DNA of 64,000 bases from Halobellus litoreus. Its GTDB lineage: Archaea; Halobacteriota; Halobacteria; Halobacteriales; Haloferacaceae. Position numbers and translations under genes: made by a program. The stretch covers positions 1,319,083 through 1,383,082 of the forward strand of contig NZ_JANHAW010000001.1 of assembly GCF_024464595.1 (NCBI RefSeq), in the 5' to 3' direction. Shown here in pieces: positions 34,811 through 43,653 of the stretch (positions within the stretch are counted from its first letter, which is position 1; each line of letters opens with the position of its first letter). The notes beneath the pieces are model-generated. The model saw only the letters and a list, made by a program, of their open reading frames with translations. It was not told where the DNA came from and searched no databases.

Positions 34811-36937
34811 ATGAGCGACACCTCCGGGTCGAGCCCGCTCTCGCCGGACAGGCCGGCCGCAGAGCGGGCGTTCCGCGTCGACGCCCCGTTCGAGCCAGCG
34901 GGCGACCAGCCCGACGCCATCGAGCAACTGGTCGCGGGGTTCGAATCGGGGATGGAAAAGCAGACGCTGCTCGGCGTCACGGGGTCGGGCAAGACGAACA
35001 CCGTCTCCTGGACGGTCGAAGCACTCCAGCAGCCCACCCTCGTCATCGCCCACAACAAGACGCTCGCGGCACAGCTCTACGAGGAGTTCAAGAACCTCTT
35101 TCCCGACAACGCGGTCGAGTACTTCGTCTCCTACTACGACTACTACCAGCCGGAGGCGTACGTCGAACAGACCGACACCTACATCGACAAGGACATGTCG
35201 ATCAACGAGGAAATCGATCGACTGCGACACTCCGCGACGCGGTCGCTTCTGACCCGGGACGACGTCATCGTCGTCGCGAGCGTCTCCGCCATCTACGGGC
35301 TGGGTGACCCGAAGAACTACACGGATATGGCGCTCCGAGTCGAACTCGGCGACCGCCTCGACCGCGACGAACTGCTGGCGCAACTCGTCGATCTGAACTA
35401 CGAGCGCAACGACGTCGACTTCCAGCAGGGCACCTTCCGCGTCCGCGGCGACACGGTCGAAGTCTATCCGATGTACGGCCGCTACGCCGTTCGGATCGAG
35501 TTCTGGGGCGACGAGGTCGACCGGTTGACGAAGCTCGATCCCCTCACGGGCGAGGTCGTCTCCGAGGAGCCCGCCGTCCTGGTCCACCCCGCCGAGCACT
35601 ACTCGATCCCGGAGGACCAGTTGGAGGCGGCCATCTCGGAGATCGAGGAACTGATGGAAGAGCGCGTGAAGTACTTCGAGCGACAGGGCGACCTCGTCGC
35701 GGCCCAGCGTATCGAGGAGCGCACGACCTTCGACATCGAGATGCTCAGAGAGACGGGCTACTGCTCGGGCATCGAGAATTATTCCGTGCATATGTCCGAT
35801 CGCGACACCGGCGAAGCGCCCTACACGCTGCTGGATTACTTCCCCGACGAGTTCCTCACCGTCGTCGACGAGTCCCACCAGACGCTGCCACAGATCCGCG
35901 GGCAGTTCGCGGGCGACAAGTCCCGGAAGGACTCTCTCGTCGAGAACGGCTTCCGGCTCCCGACGGCGTACGACAACCGCCCGCTGACGTTCGAGGAGTT
36001 CGAGGAGAAGACCGACCGGACGCTCTACGTGTCGGCGACGCCGAGCGACTACGAGCGCGAGGAGAGCGAGCAGATCGTCGAGCAGATCGTTCGGCCGACC
36101 CACCTCGTCGACCCCGCGATCGAGGTCGAAGCCGCCACGGGGCAGGTCGACGACCTGCTGGACCGGATCGACGACCGGATCGAGCGCGAGGAGCGCGTGC
36201 TGGTCACGACGCTCACTAAGCGAATGGCCGAGGACCTCACCGAGTTCCTCGAGGAATCCGGCGTCGACGTGGCGTACATGCACGACGAGACCGACACCTT
36301 GGAGCGCCACGAACTGATCCGCGACCTCCGATTGGGCAACATCGACGTCCTCGTCGGGATCAACCTCCTCAGAGAGGGACTGGACATCCCCGAGGTGTCG
36401 CTGGTCGCCATCCTCGACGCCGACCAGGAGGGTTTCCTCCGCTCGGAGACCACGCTGGTCCAGACGATGGGGCGGGCCGCGCGGAACGTCGAGGGCGAGG
36501 TCGTCCTCTACGCAGACGAACGAACCGACTCGATGGCCGCCGCGATCGAGGAGACGCGTCGCCGTCGCCGGATTCAGCGGGAGTACAACGAGGAACACGG
36601 CTTCGAGCCGAAGACGATCGAGAAGGCGGTCGGTGAGACGAACCTCCCGGGGAGCGGCGACCGGAGCGAGCGCTCTCCGACCGACGAGCCGACCGACGAG
36701 GACGAGGCGCGCGAACAGATCGCTTATTTAGAAGATCGAATGGCAGCGGCCGCCGACAACCTCGAGTTCGAACTCGCGGCCGACATCCGCGATCGGATCC
36801 GCGAACTCCGACAGGAGTTCGGGATCCGGGAGGACGACGAGGAGTCCCGCGGCGACGACGGCGTCGATCCCGGCGTCGACCCGCTGGACGACGCCGACTC
36901 CCCGGTCGACGACGGGGTCCCGCCCGAAGACGTCTGA
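34811..36937 (+). CDS. uvrB: Excinuclease ABC subunit UvrB
   Basis: 708 residues. UvrB verifies DNA damage and positions UvrC in nucleotide excision repair. Helicase motif I ([15 protein letters not shown]), the beta-hairpin region [21 protein letters not shown], motif II ([12 protein letters not shown]), motifs V/VI ([15 protein letters not shown] and QTMGRAARN), and a C-terminal UVR motif ([21 protein letters not shown]) are all present. Haloarchaea acquired UvrABC from bacteria. uvrA and uvrC are not in this window. An acidic tail follows the UVR motif. Confidence 0.97.
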   Translation: MSDTSGSSPLSPDRPAAERAFRVDAPFEPAGDQPDAIEQLVAGFESGMEKQTLLGVTGSGKTNTVSWTVEALQQPTLVIAHNKTLAAQLYEEFKNLFPDNAVEYFVSYYDYYQPEAYVEQTDTYIDKDMSINEEIDRLRHSATRSLLTRDDVIVVASVSAIYGLGDPKNYTDMALRVELGDRLDRDELLAQLVDLNYERNDVDFQQGTFRVRGDTVEVYPMYGRYAVRIEFWGDEVDRLTKLDPLTGEVVSEEPAVLVHPAEHYSIPEDQLEAAISEIEELMEERVKYFERQGDLVAAQRIEERTTFDIEMLRETGYCSGIENYSVHMSDRDTGEAPYTLLDYFPDEFLTVVDESHQTLPQIRGQFAGDKSRKDSLVENGFRLPTAYDNRPLTFEEFEEKTDRTLYVSATPSDYEREESEQIVEQIVRPTHLVDPAIEVEAATGQVDDLLDRIDDRIEREERVLVTTLTKRMAEDLTEFLEESGVDVAYMHDETDTLERHELIRDLRLGNIDVLVGINLLREGLDIPEVSLVAILDADQEGFLRSETTLVQTMGRAARNVEGEVVLYADERTDSMAAAIEETRRRRRIQREYNEEHGFEPKTIEKAVGETNLPGSGDRSERSPTDEPTDEDEAREQIAYLEDRMAAAADNLEFELAADIRDRIRELRQEFGIREDDEESRGDDGVDPGVDPLDDADSPVDDGVPPEDV

Positions 36938-37061
36938 CGGCGACGACGACCTCGGAGCCGTGCGCGACCGTAGCGGCGCCCCGGTTTCGTGCGTGAGGGC
37001 GTCCCACGACGGAGCCGAACCTCAAGATTTATTCTTCGGTCGTCGCTATCCGGCGGCTACG

Positions 37062-37328
37062 ATGTATTCGGAGTCGGTCGTCGTCGGTATCAGTAACGAA
37101 CGTCGCCGGAGCGCGCTCGGGGGGATCACGTAGATGAGCCGCCGCCGTGGACCCGCGGCCGGGCGAACGGACGTGACCGTTCGGGAATCGGAGGACACCC
37201 AAGGGTCGGACGCAGAGGCCCGGCGGTGGGCCGCGGACGTCTCGAAGCCCGGCGCGCCTGAACCGCCGAGCCGGCCGGAGGCGGCCGATTTCTCCATCGC
37301 ACAGCGACCGACTGTCCTCGACGACTGA
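37062..37328 (+). other. Two short in-frame ORFs split by TAG, uncertain
   Basis: A TATA-like ATTTATTC (37027-37034) precedes the ATG at 37062, which opens a 23-codon frame ending in TAG at 37131-37133. The next codon, ATG at 37134, continues the same frame for 64 residues (MSRRRGPAAGRTDVTVRE...) to a stop at 37326. The 64-residue part is hydrophilic and unrecognised. It could be a decayed gene, a leader peptide with reinitiation, or chance. It lies directly upstream of the TauE/SafE gene in the 405-base gap after uvrB. Confidence 0.3.
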
Positions 37329-37342
37329 ATCCACAGACACCA

Positions 37343-38461
37343 ATGAAATCAACCTCCTACAGTCGTGTCCAGCGGTCGTTCCTCCGGTATCAACACGTGT
37401 TCGTGTTTCTCGCCCCGATCGTCTTCATCGTCGGGGTGTTCTTCGGCGCTCCCACGCCGTCGGAGACGGGGGCGAGCTACTGGCTGGAGTACTGGTGGCT
37501 GTTCCCGGCGTTCCTGCTCGGAGCCACGATCGTCAACACCGTCGGGATCAGCGGGTCGGCGATCTTCGTGCCGTTCCTCATCTTCGTGTACCCCCTGTTC
37601 GCGAGTCCGCTGGACCCGCCGACGATCGTGAAGGTCGGGCTCATCAGCGAGGCGTTCGGCCTGTCGAGTTCGTCGATCGCGTTCATCCAGTACGGACTCG
37701 TCGACCGTCGCCTGGCGCTCGCGCTCGTCGGCGGCGCGGTCCCGTTCGTCGTCGCCGGCGCGCTCCTGTCGTTCGTCATTCCCGAACCGCTCTTTCACGG
37801 ACTGCTCGGGGTCGCGCTGCTGGCGGCGTCGTACCTCCTCTTCAAGGCCGATCTCGATCACGAGGGCGACGCCGACGACGCCGGCGACTCCGAAGACGAC
37901 GCGAACCCGGCGGCCGAGGGCGAGGTCGAAACCGCGATCGACGGCGGTCACGCGGAGATGCCGAACGATCCCGGAAAGCTCGGCCCCGCCGGCGTCCGCA
38001 CCGACGACGACGGCAACGTCACGCGGGTCGACCGCGAGGGCGACGACTACCGGTACACCCGCGGGGGGTACCTGCGTCGCTTCGCCAACTACAGCATCGG
38101 CGGGACGTTCCAGGGTCTCGCCGGCTTCGGCGTCGGCGAACTCGGGATCATCTCGATGCTCAGCACGAAGGTCCCGGTCCGGGTCGCCATCGGCACGAAC
38201 CACATCGTCGTCGCGCTGACGGCCATCCTGGCCTCGCTGGTCCACGTGTTCGGCGGCGGCCTCGTCGGCGGCCACAGCCTCAGTCTCGCGTCGACGCCGT
38301 GGAACATGGTCGTCTTCACCGTGCCGGCGACGGTGACGGGCGGGCAGATCGCGCCCTACGTCTCGAACGCACTCAGCACGTCGACGATCAAGGCGTTCGT
38401 GGGCGGACTCTTCGCCGTCATCTCGGTCGCGCTGTTCCTGATGGCGCTGGGGGGGATCTGA
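37343..38461 (+). CDS. TauE/SafE family sulfite/organosulfur exporter-like permease
   Basis: 372 residues, about 9 helices. TauE/SafE motifs are NTVGISGSAIFVPFLIF early and SIGGTFQGLAGFGVGELGIIS in the second half, the internally repeated pattern of the family. Members export sulfite, sulfoacetate or other anions. Between the two halves is a very acidic soluble loop (about residues 172-240) that is unusually long. The stop is immediately followed by a universal stress protein gene, suggesting an operon and possibly regulation of transport by UspA. Confidence 0.88.
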   Translation: MKSTSYSRVQRSFLRYQHVFVFLAPIVFIVGVFFGAPTPSETGASYWLEYWWLFPAFLLGATIVNTVGISGSAIFVPFLIFVYPLFASPLDPPTIVKVGLISEAFGLSSSSIAFIQYGLVDRRLALALVGGAVPFVVAGALLSFVIPEPLFHGLLGVALLAASYLLFKADLDHEGDADDAGDSEDDANPAAEGEVETAIDGGHAEMPNDPGKLGPAGVRTDDDGNVTRVDREGDDYRYTRGGYLRRFANYSIGGTFQGLAGFGVGELGIISMLSTKVPVRVAIGTNHIVVALTAILASLVHVFGGGLVGGHSLSLASTPWNMVVFTVPATVTGGQIAPYVSNALSTSTIKAFVGGLFAVISVALFLMALGGI

Positions 38462-38462
38462 G

Positions 38463-38924
38463 ATGTACGAGCGGATACTCCTGCCGACGGACGGTAGCGA
38501 CGCGTCGCTGGCCGCGGCGGCGCACGCCGGATCGCTCGCCGAGACGACGGGAGCGACGGTGCAGGTGGTCTCGGTCGCGGACAGCCGAAACCGGTTCGAG
38601 AGTCCGAGCAGCGGTCTCGCCCCGGACGCGTGGCGCGAGGCCGAGCGCGAACGCGCGACGGCCGCCATCGAAGAGACGGCCGCGGAACTCCCGGAAGCGG
38701 TGGAAACCGAACGGACGGTCGTCACCGGGATTCCGCAGGACGAGATCGTCGACCTCGTCGCGGAGACCGGAGCAGACGCCGTCGTAATGGGAACGCACGG
38801 GCGGGCGGGGATCGACCGGTACCTGATCGGGAGCGTCACGGAGCGGGTGGTCCGCCGCTCGCCGGTCCCCGTGTTGACCGTCCAGGGCGACCGTGCGCAG
38901 GACGAATCAGCGACTGGCGATTAA
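38463..38924 (+). CDS. Universal stress protein (UspA family)
   Basis: 153 residues. The ATP-binding signature is GTHGRAGIDRYLIGSV (G-x2-G-x9-G-S) followed by VPVLTV, so this is an ATP-binding type USP. The N-terminus MYERILLPTDGSDAS is classic. It starts 2 bases after the TauE/SafE gene. Haloarchaeal USPs are often paired with transporters and may gate them or buffer ATP. Its stop overlaps the end of a tiny convergent gene by 4 bases. Confidence 0.92.
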   Translation: MYERILLPTDGSDASLAAAAHAGSLAETTGATVQVVSVADSRNRFESPSSGLAPDAWREAERERATAAIEETAAELPEAVETERTVVTGIPQDEIVDLVAETGADAVVMGTHGRAGIDRYLIGSVTERVVRRSPVPVLTVQGDRAQDESATGD

Positions 38925-39079
38925 GCGGACTCTTCGTCACTGACCGCGTCCGGAGACGTTTCCGAACGGCGTGAGCGATACAGATTGACGCCTAACCCGG
39001 CGACGAACGCGAGGAAGCCGACGGCGACGATCCACAGCGCGCTGGGGTGTTCCAACCCGAGATGAAGCGGTACGGGCAT
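38921..39079 (-). CDS. 52-residue membrane protein (overlooked small gene)
   Basis: Reads from ATG at 39079 as MPVPLHLGLEHPSALWIVAV and continues into one clear transmembrane helix (about residues 15-34, ending GLGVNLYRSRR), with an acidic cytoplasmic tail ending DEESA. The positive-inside pattern is ideal for a single-span protein. It lies 26 bases downstream of another small gene on the same strand and overlaps the UspA stop tail to tail. I do not recognise the family, though the helix resembles small subunits of haloarchaeal respiratory or transport complexes. Confidence 0.6.
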   Translation of the reverse strand: MPVPLHLGLEHPSALWIVAVGFLAFVAGLGVNLYRSRRSETSPDAVSDEESA

Positions 39080-39105
39080 CGACCGGTGATGCGTCGAGCG
39101 GCCAC

Positions 39106-39261
39106 CTAACTGCTTCTATCTTCGATCGCGCCGACGCGCATCTCGACGTAGCGACGTGGCCACTCGAGGAGGTGCCGCTTCAACCGGTGCAGGACACCGT
39201 GGTCCCGCGTCGTCGGTGTGCGTTCGCCACCGGAGACACCTGGGCCGCGCTCGTGACTCAT
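39106..39261 (-). CDS. 51-residue basic protein upstream of the small membrane protein
   Basis: Starts MSHERGPGVSGGERTP and has a basic central stretch (VLHRLKRHLLEWPRRYVEMR) that could form an amphipathic helix at the membrane. A TATA-like GTTATTCCT at 39283-39291 (minus) lies 22-30 bases upstream, giving a leaderless start. It is followed 26 bases later by the 52-residue gene, so the two probably form one operon. Function unknown. Confidence 0.55.
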   Translation of the reverse strand: MSHERGPGVSGGERTPTTRDHGVLHRLKRHLLEWPRRYVEMRVGAIEDRSS

Positions 39262-39282
39262 ATGGTAGTGTCTCTCAGGGCG

Positions 39283-39291
39283 AGGAATAAC
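39283..39291 (-). promoter_or_regulatory. TATA-like box of the small-gene pair
   Basis: GTTATTCCT lies in an AT-richer patch (39280-39305) between the SPFH gene and the small-gene pair, at the correct distance from the ATG at 39261. Confidence 0.45.
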
Positions 39292-39337
39292 AGTAACGAT
39301 TATTCGTGTACCCGATCCCCGTTCGAATCCGCCGTCG

Positions 39338-40519
39338 TCACTGCGTCTCGTAGGATTCCTCGATGTTCAGATCGACGTCGACGTCGGCCCCCGGTTCGCC
39401 GTCGGTGCCGCCCGGCAGGTCGGCGACGGCGTCGACGCTCTCGATGTCCTCGACCGCGGCGGCGATCTCGTCGATCTCGTCGAGACCCAGCAGTTCGCGC
39501 GTCTCCGCGTCGAAGTCGAGGCTCTCCAGCCCGGCCGACTCCTGGACGTCTGAATCGGTGAGCCCGCGGCCGTAGCGGCCGAGGAGGCTCGTCAGTTCCT
39601 GCGGGAGGACGTACGTCGTCGACGGCGACGTCCCGATGGTAGTCAGGGCCTCCAGCCCGCGGTCGACGATCGCGCGTTCGCCCATCGACTCGGCGGACTT
39701 CGCGCGGAGGACCGTCGAGATGGCGTCACCCTGCGCTTCGAGGATCTGGCTCTGCTTTTCACCCTGCGCGCGGATGATGTTCGACTGCTTCTCGCCCTCG
39801 GCCTGCTCGACCGCGGAGCGCCGTTCGCCCTGCGCTTCGAGGATCATCGCGCGGCGGCGACGCTCGGCGGAGGACTGCTCTTCCATCGCGTCCTCGACCG
39901 CCGCGCTGGGTTTGACGCTCCGGACCTCGACGCTCTCGACGCGGATCCCCCACTCGTCCGTCGGTTCATCGAGTTCCTCGTTGATCCGACGGTTGATCTT
40001 CTCGCGTTCGGAGAGCGTCTCGTCGAGTTCCATATCGCCGAGGACCGCCCGCAGCGTCGTCTGCGCGAGGTTCGAGACGGCGCGCCGGTAGTTGTCGACC
40101 TCGAGGAACGCCCGCTTTGCGTCCATCACGCGGATGTAGACGACAGCGTCGGCGACGACGGGCGAGTTGTCGCGGGTGATCGCCTCCTGCTTCGGCACGT
40201 CGAGCGTCTGCGTCCGCATATCGAAGACGTACGTCTTCGAGACGAACGGCGGGACGAAGTTGATGCCCGGTTCCAGCAGTTTCTGGTACTCGCCGAACAC
40301 CGTGAGCGCCCGCTTCTCGTAGGCGTTGACGATCTCGACGGCGCTGTAGACCGCCGCGATCGCGAGCGCGAGGACGCCGAAGCCGACGGCGGCTACCGGA
40401 TCGCCGCCGAAGACGGTTCCGGCGATCAGGAGGGCGGCGGCGACGCCCGCGACGGGGAGGAGCCAACCCGGGAGGCCCCGCGCGGAGACCCGACCGAGTT
40501 CGCGGAAGAGGTTCGCCAT
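39338..40519 (-). CDS. SPFH/Band 7 (stomatin/prohibitin-like) membrane protein
   Basis: 393 residues. Two hydrophobic segments (about 18-60) anchor the protein. The SPFH domain follows (VNAYEKRALTVFGEYQKLLE, then FDMRTQTLDVPKQEAITRD, then AVVYIRVMDAKRAF), and a coiled coil of AQGE/AEGE repeats (about 215-275) and an acidic C-terminus complete it. Such proteins form oligomers in membrane microdomains and often partner with NfeD or proteases; no NfeD gene is adjacent. It precedes the tiny-gene pair on the same strand but is separated from it by a promoter. Confidence 0.9.
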   Translation of the reverse strand: MANLFRELGRVSARGLPGWLLPVAGVAAALLIAGTVFGGDPVAAVGFGVLALAIAAVYSAVEIVNAYEKRALTVFGEYQKLLEPGINFVPPFVSKTYVFDMRTQTLDVPKQEAITRDNSPVVADAVVYIRVMDAKRAFLEVDNYRRAVSNLAQTTLRAVLGDMELDETLSEREKINRRINEELDEPTDEWGIRVESVEVRSVKPSAAVEDAMEEQSSAERRRRAMILEAQGERRSAVEQAEGEKQSNIIRAQGEKQSQILEAQGDAISTVLRAKSAESMGERAIVDRGLEALTTIGTSPSTTYVLPQELTSLLGRYGRGLTDSDVQESAGLESLDFDAETRELLGLDEIDEIAAAVEDIESVDAVADLPGGTDGEPGADVDVDLNIEESYETQ

Positions 40520-40665
40520 AGGTGACCTTGTGAGCCTGTGGCATTAAGGATGTCCCGGCGGGCGAGCGTCGGAGCGTACCGACCCGAGCGCCTCGGCCGA
40601 CAGGCGGTCAGTACACCGATCGCGGTCACCCGAAGGCACTTGAGGGTGGCCAGTGAGGGACCGGT

Positions 40666-40875
40666 ATGCGCTTACCGAGTCCCGGCACCGACCGCGCGGA
40701 ACTGGAGGTCGAGGACCTGTTGAAGGTCGTCCTCGTTCTGGTCGTCGTCTGGCTGGTCTTAGAGATCATCGGCGGGATTCTGGGAATACTCGGCGAACTG
40801 CTCGGGCCGCTCCGCCCCCTCATCGGGCTGGCCGTCATCGTCCTGATCGTACTGTGGCTGCTGGACCGGATCTAA
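40666..40875 (+). CDS. Small two-helix haloarchaeal membrane protein
   Basis: 69 residues: a short polar N-terminus, DLLKVVLVLVVVWLVLEII, a Gly/Leu hairpin, and LIGLAVIVLIVLWLLDRI. The pattern VEDLLK...WLLDRI is common in haloarchaeal genomes, but the function is unknown. It stands divergent from the SPFH gene with a 146-base gap that shows nothing else. It converges on the lipoprotein gene. Confidence 0.72.
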   Translation: MRLPSPGTDRAELEVEDLLKVVLVLVVVWLVLEIIGGILGILGELLGPLRPLIGLAVIVLIVLWLLDRI

Positions 40876-40918
40876 CCCGTCGCCGCGCCGTCGAGTGACC
40901 GCGGTTCGCCGAGCGACG

Positions 40919-41539
40919 CTACGGACAGTCGCGCTCGTCGACGGGGCGTCGGTCGGCCCCCTGCTCGACGGCCTGCGTCGCGCCCGACTCGACATTCACG
41001 AGCATCATCCGACCACCGTAGCCGTGCGTCCGGTCGTGGCCCCGAACGGCGACGCAGGTCACTTCCGACGGGATCTCGACGGTTTCGGAGCGAGTGAACG
41101 GTTGCCGGCTGTGGGCGTGCAGTAGCTCCCGCCGGCCGAGTCGCGTCCCGTCGAGGCGCTCTACCTGCCACCAGTTCGCGTACCCGTCCTCGCCGTCGTC
41201 GTCGTGGTGCAGCGACACGTCGAAGGTGTAGCGGCCGCCGTCGGCCTCGAACGCCACGTCGACGACGTTCGCCTCGCGGAGGTCGAGAGCCGATTCGGTC
41301 TCGTTCGAGGTGGATCCGCTGTCGTCGCTCGCTTCCGGGACGGCTGTCGACGAACCGCCATCGCTCGCGTCCGATGTCCGATCGCCGGTGTCGCTCGCAT
41401 CTCCCGATCCGCTCGTCGAGCCGCCGTCGCCGCCACTCCCCTCGGACCCGCCGCTGCAACCCGCGAGCAGCCCGATTCCCGTAACGCTCGCCAGTCCCGA
41501 AAGCAGCCGCCGTCGGGAGGTCGAGGGCGTGTCTCTCAT
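40919..41539 (-). CDS. Tat-exported lipoprotein with Ser/Gly/Asp-rich linker
   Basis: 206 residues. A twin-arginine signal (SRRRLLSG, Arg9-Arg10-Arg11) ends in a lipobox LLAGC with Cys28, typical of haloarchaeal Tat lipoproteins. An acidic Ser/Gly/Asp/Thr linker (about 29-82) tethers a small C-terminal domain with ANVVDVAFEADGGRYTFDVS and a GRMMLVNVE strand. I do not recognise this domain. It acts on the outer face of the membrane; function unknown. Confidence 0.75.
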   Translation of the reverse strand: MRDTPSTSRRRLLSGLASVTGIGLLAGCSGGSEGSGGDGGSTSGSGDASDTGDRTSDASDGGSSTAVPEASDDSGSTSNETESALDLREANVVDVAFEADGGRYTFDVSLHHDDDGEDGYANWWQVERLDGTRLGRRELLHAHSRQPFTRSETVEIPSEVTCVAVRGHDRTHGYGGRMMLVNVESGATQAVEQGADRRPVDERDCP

Positions 41540-41625
41540 ACGCTCGCAACACGGCGGCGGGCAATAACGCTCACGGCGAGTCCGCACCCGACGGCTTCTT
41601 GCCCGGCGGTACCGCACAGGAGAGC

Positions 41626-42147
41626 GTGTTCAGTCTGAACGTTCCCGTTCCGGGGCAAGTCGCGCGGCTCGCCTCGGAGCTCCACCCGGAGCTCACGCGC
41701 TTCGAGCGGATCCGCGAGCGTCACACGCTGTTGGCGAAGCGGTTCGACACCGGGCTCGACGACGACGCCGACTCGCTGCCGCGACTCCGCGAGCGACTCC
41801 GACCGCTGTTGCGGAGCCACGGCGCGGGGAGCCTCGACCTGCGGGTGACCGGCCTCGACTACTTCGAGACGCCGCCGCGCGGCCCCGGGCCGGTGGTGTA
41901 CCTCGTCGTCGAGAGCGCCGATCTGCACGCGCTCCACCGCCGGCTCTGCGAGTCGTTCGGGACGGTCGAGGGGATGGAGGGCGACGGGTACGTCCCGCAC
42001 GTGACGCTGGCCCGCGGCGGACGGATCGCGGACGCCACCGACCTGATCGAGCGAACGAGCATCGAACCGATCGCGTGGACGACGGAGGAGCTTCGGATTC
42101 GAGATTCGCGCTACCGGGAGGACGCCGCGCGGATCCCGCTTCGTTAG
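41626..42147 (+). CDS. 2H phosphoesterase (2'-5' RNA ligase family)
   Basis: 173 residues with two catalytic His motifs: RHTLLAKRF near residue 30 and YVPHVTLARGG near 130, the HxT pattern of 2H phosphoesterases. The domain between has the expected DLRVTGLDYFETPPRG segment. Members act on 2',3'-cyclic or 2'-5' RNA ends. The GTG at 41626 (VFSLNVPVPGQV) starts the conserved region; the upstream extension in frame looks non-homologous. It is divergent from the lipoprotein gene. Confidence 0.85.
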   Translation: MFSLNVPVPGQVARLASELHPELTRFERIRERHTLLAKRFDTGLDDDADSLPRLRERLRPLLRSHGAGSLDLRVTGLDYFETPPRGPGPVVYLVVESADLHALHRRLCESFGTVEGMEGDGYVPHVTLARGGRIADATDLIERTSIEPIAWTTEELRIRDSRYREDAARIPLR

Positions 42148-42183
42148 GCGGTCTCGACGACCGCCGTCGACCGTTCAGCGGCG

Positions 42184-43554
42184 CTACGAGCGCGGCCGGA
42201 CCCGCATCGACAGCGGCTCCTCGGGGTGCATCGTCAGCGACCCGCGGAGGTCGAACGGCTTCTCGCGGGCGTACTCCAGTTCGTACTCCTGGGCGACGGT
42301 CGCGACGATGAGTTTCGCCTCCAGCATCGAGAGGTGCTTGCCGATGCAGTGGCGCGGGCCGCCGCCGAACGGGAAGTACGCGAATCGCGGTCGATCCGCG
42401 CGGCGCTCGGGGAGCCAGCGATCCGGATCAAACGCGTCGGGGTCGTCGTACCACCGCTCCGAGCGATGGGTGGCCCACTGCGAGAGCATCACGGCCGACC
42501 CGCGCGGGACCCGGTAGCCGCCCAGCCGCACGTCGACCTTCGGCTCCCGGAAGATCACGTACACCGGCGGGTACAGCCGCATCGCCTCCTGGATCACCCG
42601 TTCGAGGTAGTCGAGGTCCCGCACGTCGGCCGCGGTCGGCGGCTCGTCGCCGCAGACCTCGTCGAGTTCGGCGTGGACCCGGGCCTCGACCGAGGGGTGC
42701 TCCGAGAGGAGGTACCACGTGTACGTCAGCGTCAGCGCGGTGGTGTCGTGGCCGGCGAGCAGCATCGTCATCAACTCGTCGCGGAGCTGGTCGTCGCTCT
42801 GCTCGCCGCGGCGCTGCGCTCGCAGCAGGATCGAGAGCAGGTCCATCGGCTCCCCGCCGTTCGACGAGTCCGCGGCCGGATCGATCGCGGGGTCGTCCTC
42901 GGTGCCGCGGCGCTCGGCGACGATGTCGTCGATGATCCCCTCGAGCGTCCGGACGGAGTCCTGGTAGGCGCGGTTCTCCCGCGTCGGGACCCAGTCGGGG
43001 ACGAGAAACCGCATCGGGTTCGGCTCGAAGCGCTGCCCGAGCGGTTCGAGGTGCTCCTGGATCGTTCGCGTCTGCTCGTCGGTGAGCCGCGAGCCGAACA
43101 TCGCCTCGACGATGATCCGGACGGTCACCCGCGCCATATCGAGGTTGACGTCGCGGAGGTCGCCGGCGTCCCACTCGTCGACCATCTCCCGCGCGTGCCG
43201 GGCGATCAGGCCGTCCATCGACGAGATTCGGTCGGGAGCGAACGCCGGCTGGGCGAGTGCCCGCTGGCGTCGCCACGTCTCGCCCTCGCTGAGCAACAGG
43301 CCGTCGCCGAGCAGTGTCCCGATGGCGTCGTCCTGGAAGTCGGGTTTCCGGTACGTCGCGTCGTTGGCGACGAGCACCCGTTCGATGTCCGCCGGGTTGG
43401 TAAGCAGGTACGTCTCGAGCGGCCCGAGGTCGAACCGGACGACGTCGCCGTAGGCGGCTTCGACGCTCGTGAGGAAGGTGAAGGGGTCGCGCGCGTACTG
43501 GCGGCTGTTCCCGAACACCGGTACGCCCGCTGGACCGGGGGGCTGTGTACGCAT
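42184..43554 (-). CDS. Cytochrome P450
   Basis: 456 residues. The heme-ligand signature FPFGGGPRHCIGKHL has Cys403. The I-helix AGHDTTALTLTYTW, the K-helix EAMRLYPPVY and the ERR triad region PERWLPERR (FDPDRWLPERR) are present. It is a soluble monooxygenase of bacterial/haloarchaeal CYP type; the substrate is unknown and no redox partner is adjacent. The start is ATG at 43554 (MRTQPPGPAGVPVFG); the track-like longer frame would need a TTG. Confidence 0.93.
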   Translation of the reverse strand: MRTQPPGPAGVPVFGNSRQYARDPFTFLTSVEAAYGDVVRFDLGPLETYLLTNPADIERVLVANDATYRKPDFQDDAIGTLLGDGLLLSEGETWRRQRALAQPAFAPDRISSMDGLIARHAREMVDEWDAGDLRDVNLDMARVTVRIIVEAMFGSRLTDEQTRTIQEHLEPLGQRFEPNPMRFLVPDWVPTRENRAYQDSVRTLEGIIDDIVAERRGTEDDPAIDPAADSSNGGEPMDLLSILLRAQRRGEQSDDQLRDELMTMLLAGHDTTALTLTYTWYLLSEHPSVEARVHAELDEVCGDEPPTAADVRDLDYLERVIQEAMRLYPPVYVIFREPKVDVRLGGYRVPRGSAVMLSQWATHRSERWYDDPDAFDPDRWLPERRADRPRFAYFPFGGGPRHCIGKHLSMLEAKLIVATVAQEYELEYAREKPFDLRGSLTMHPEEPLSMRVRPRS

Positions 43555-43653
43555 CGGAGTGTAGTTGGTCTGCAAGCGTATGAGCCGTTCGGCCGTTCGG
43601 CTTGTCTCGGGACCATCGGGCGTTCCGTGACGCGACCATCGAAGCGTCCCGCG

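Noticed and set aside
40872-41125. Plus-strand ORF opposite the end of the lipoprotein gene
   Set aside because: Shadow of the lipoprotein, which has a convincing Tat signal and lipobox.
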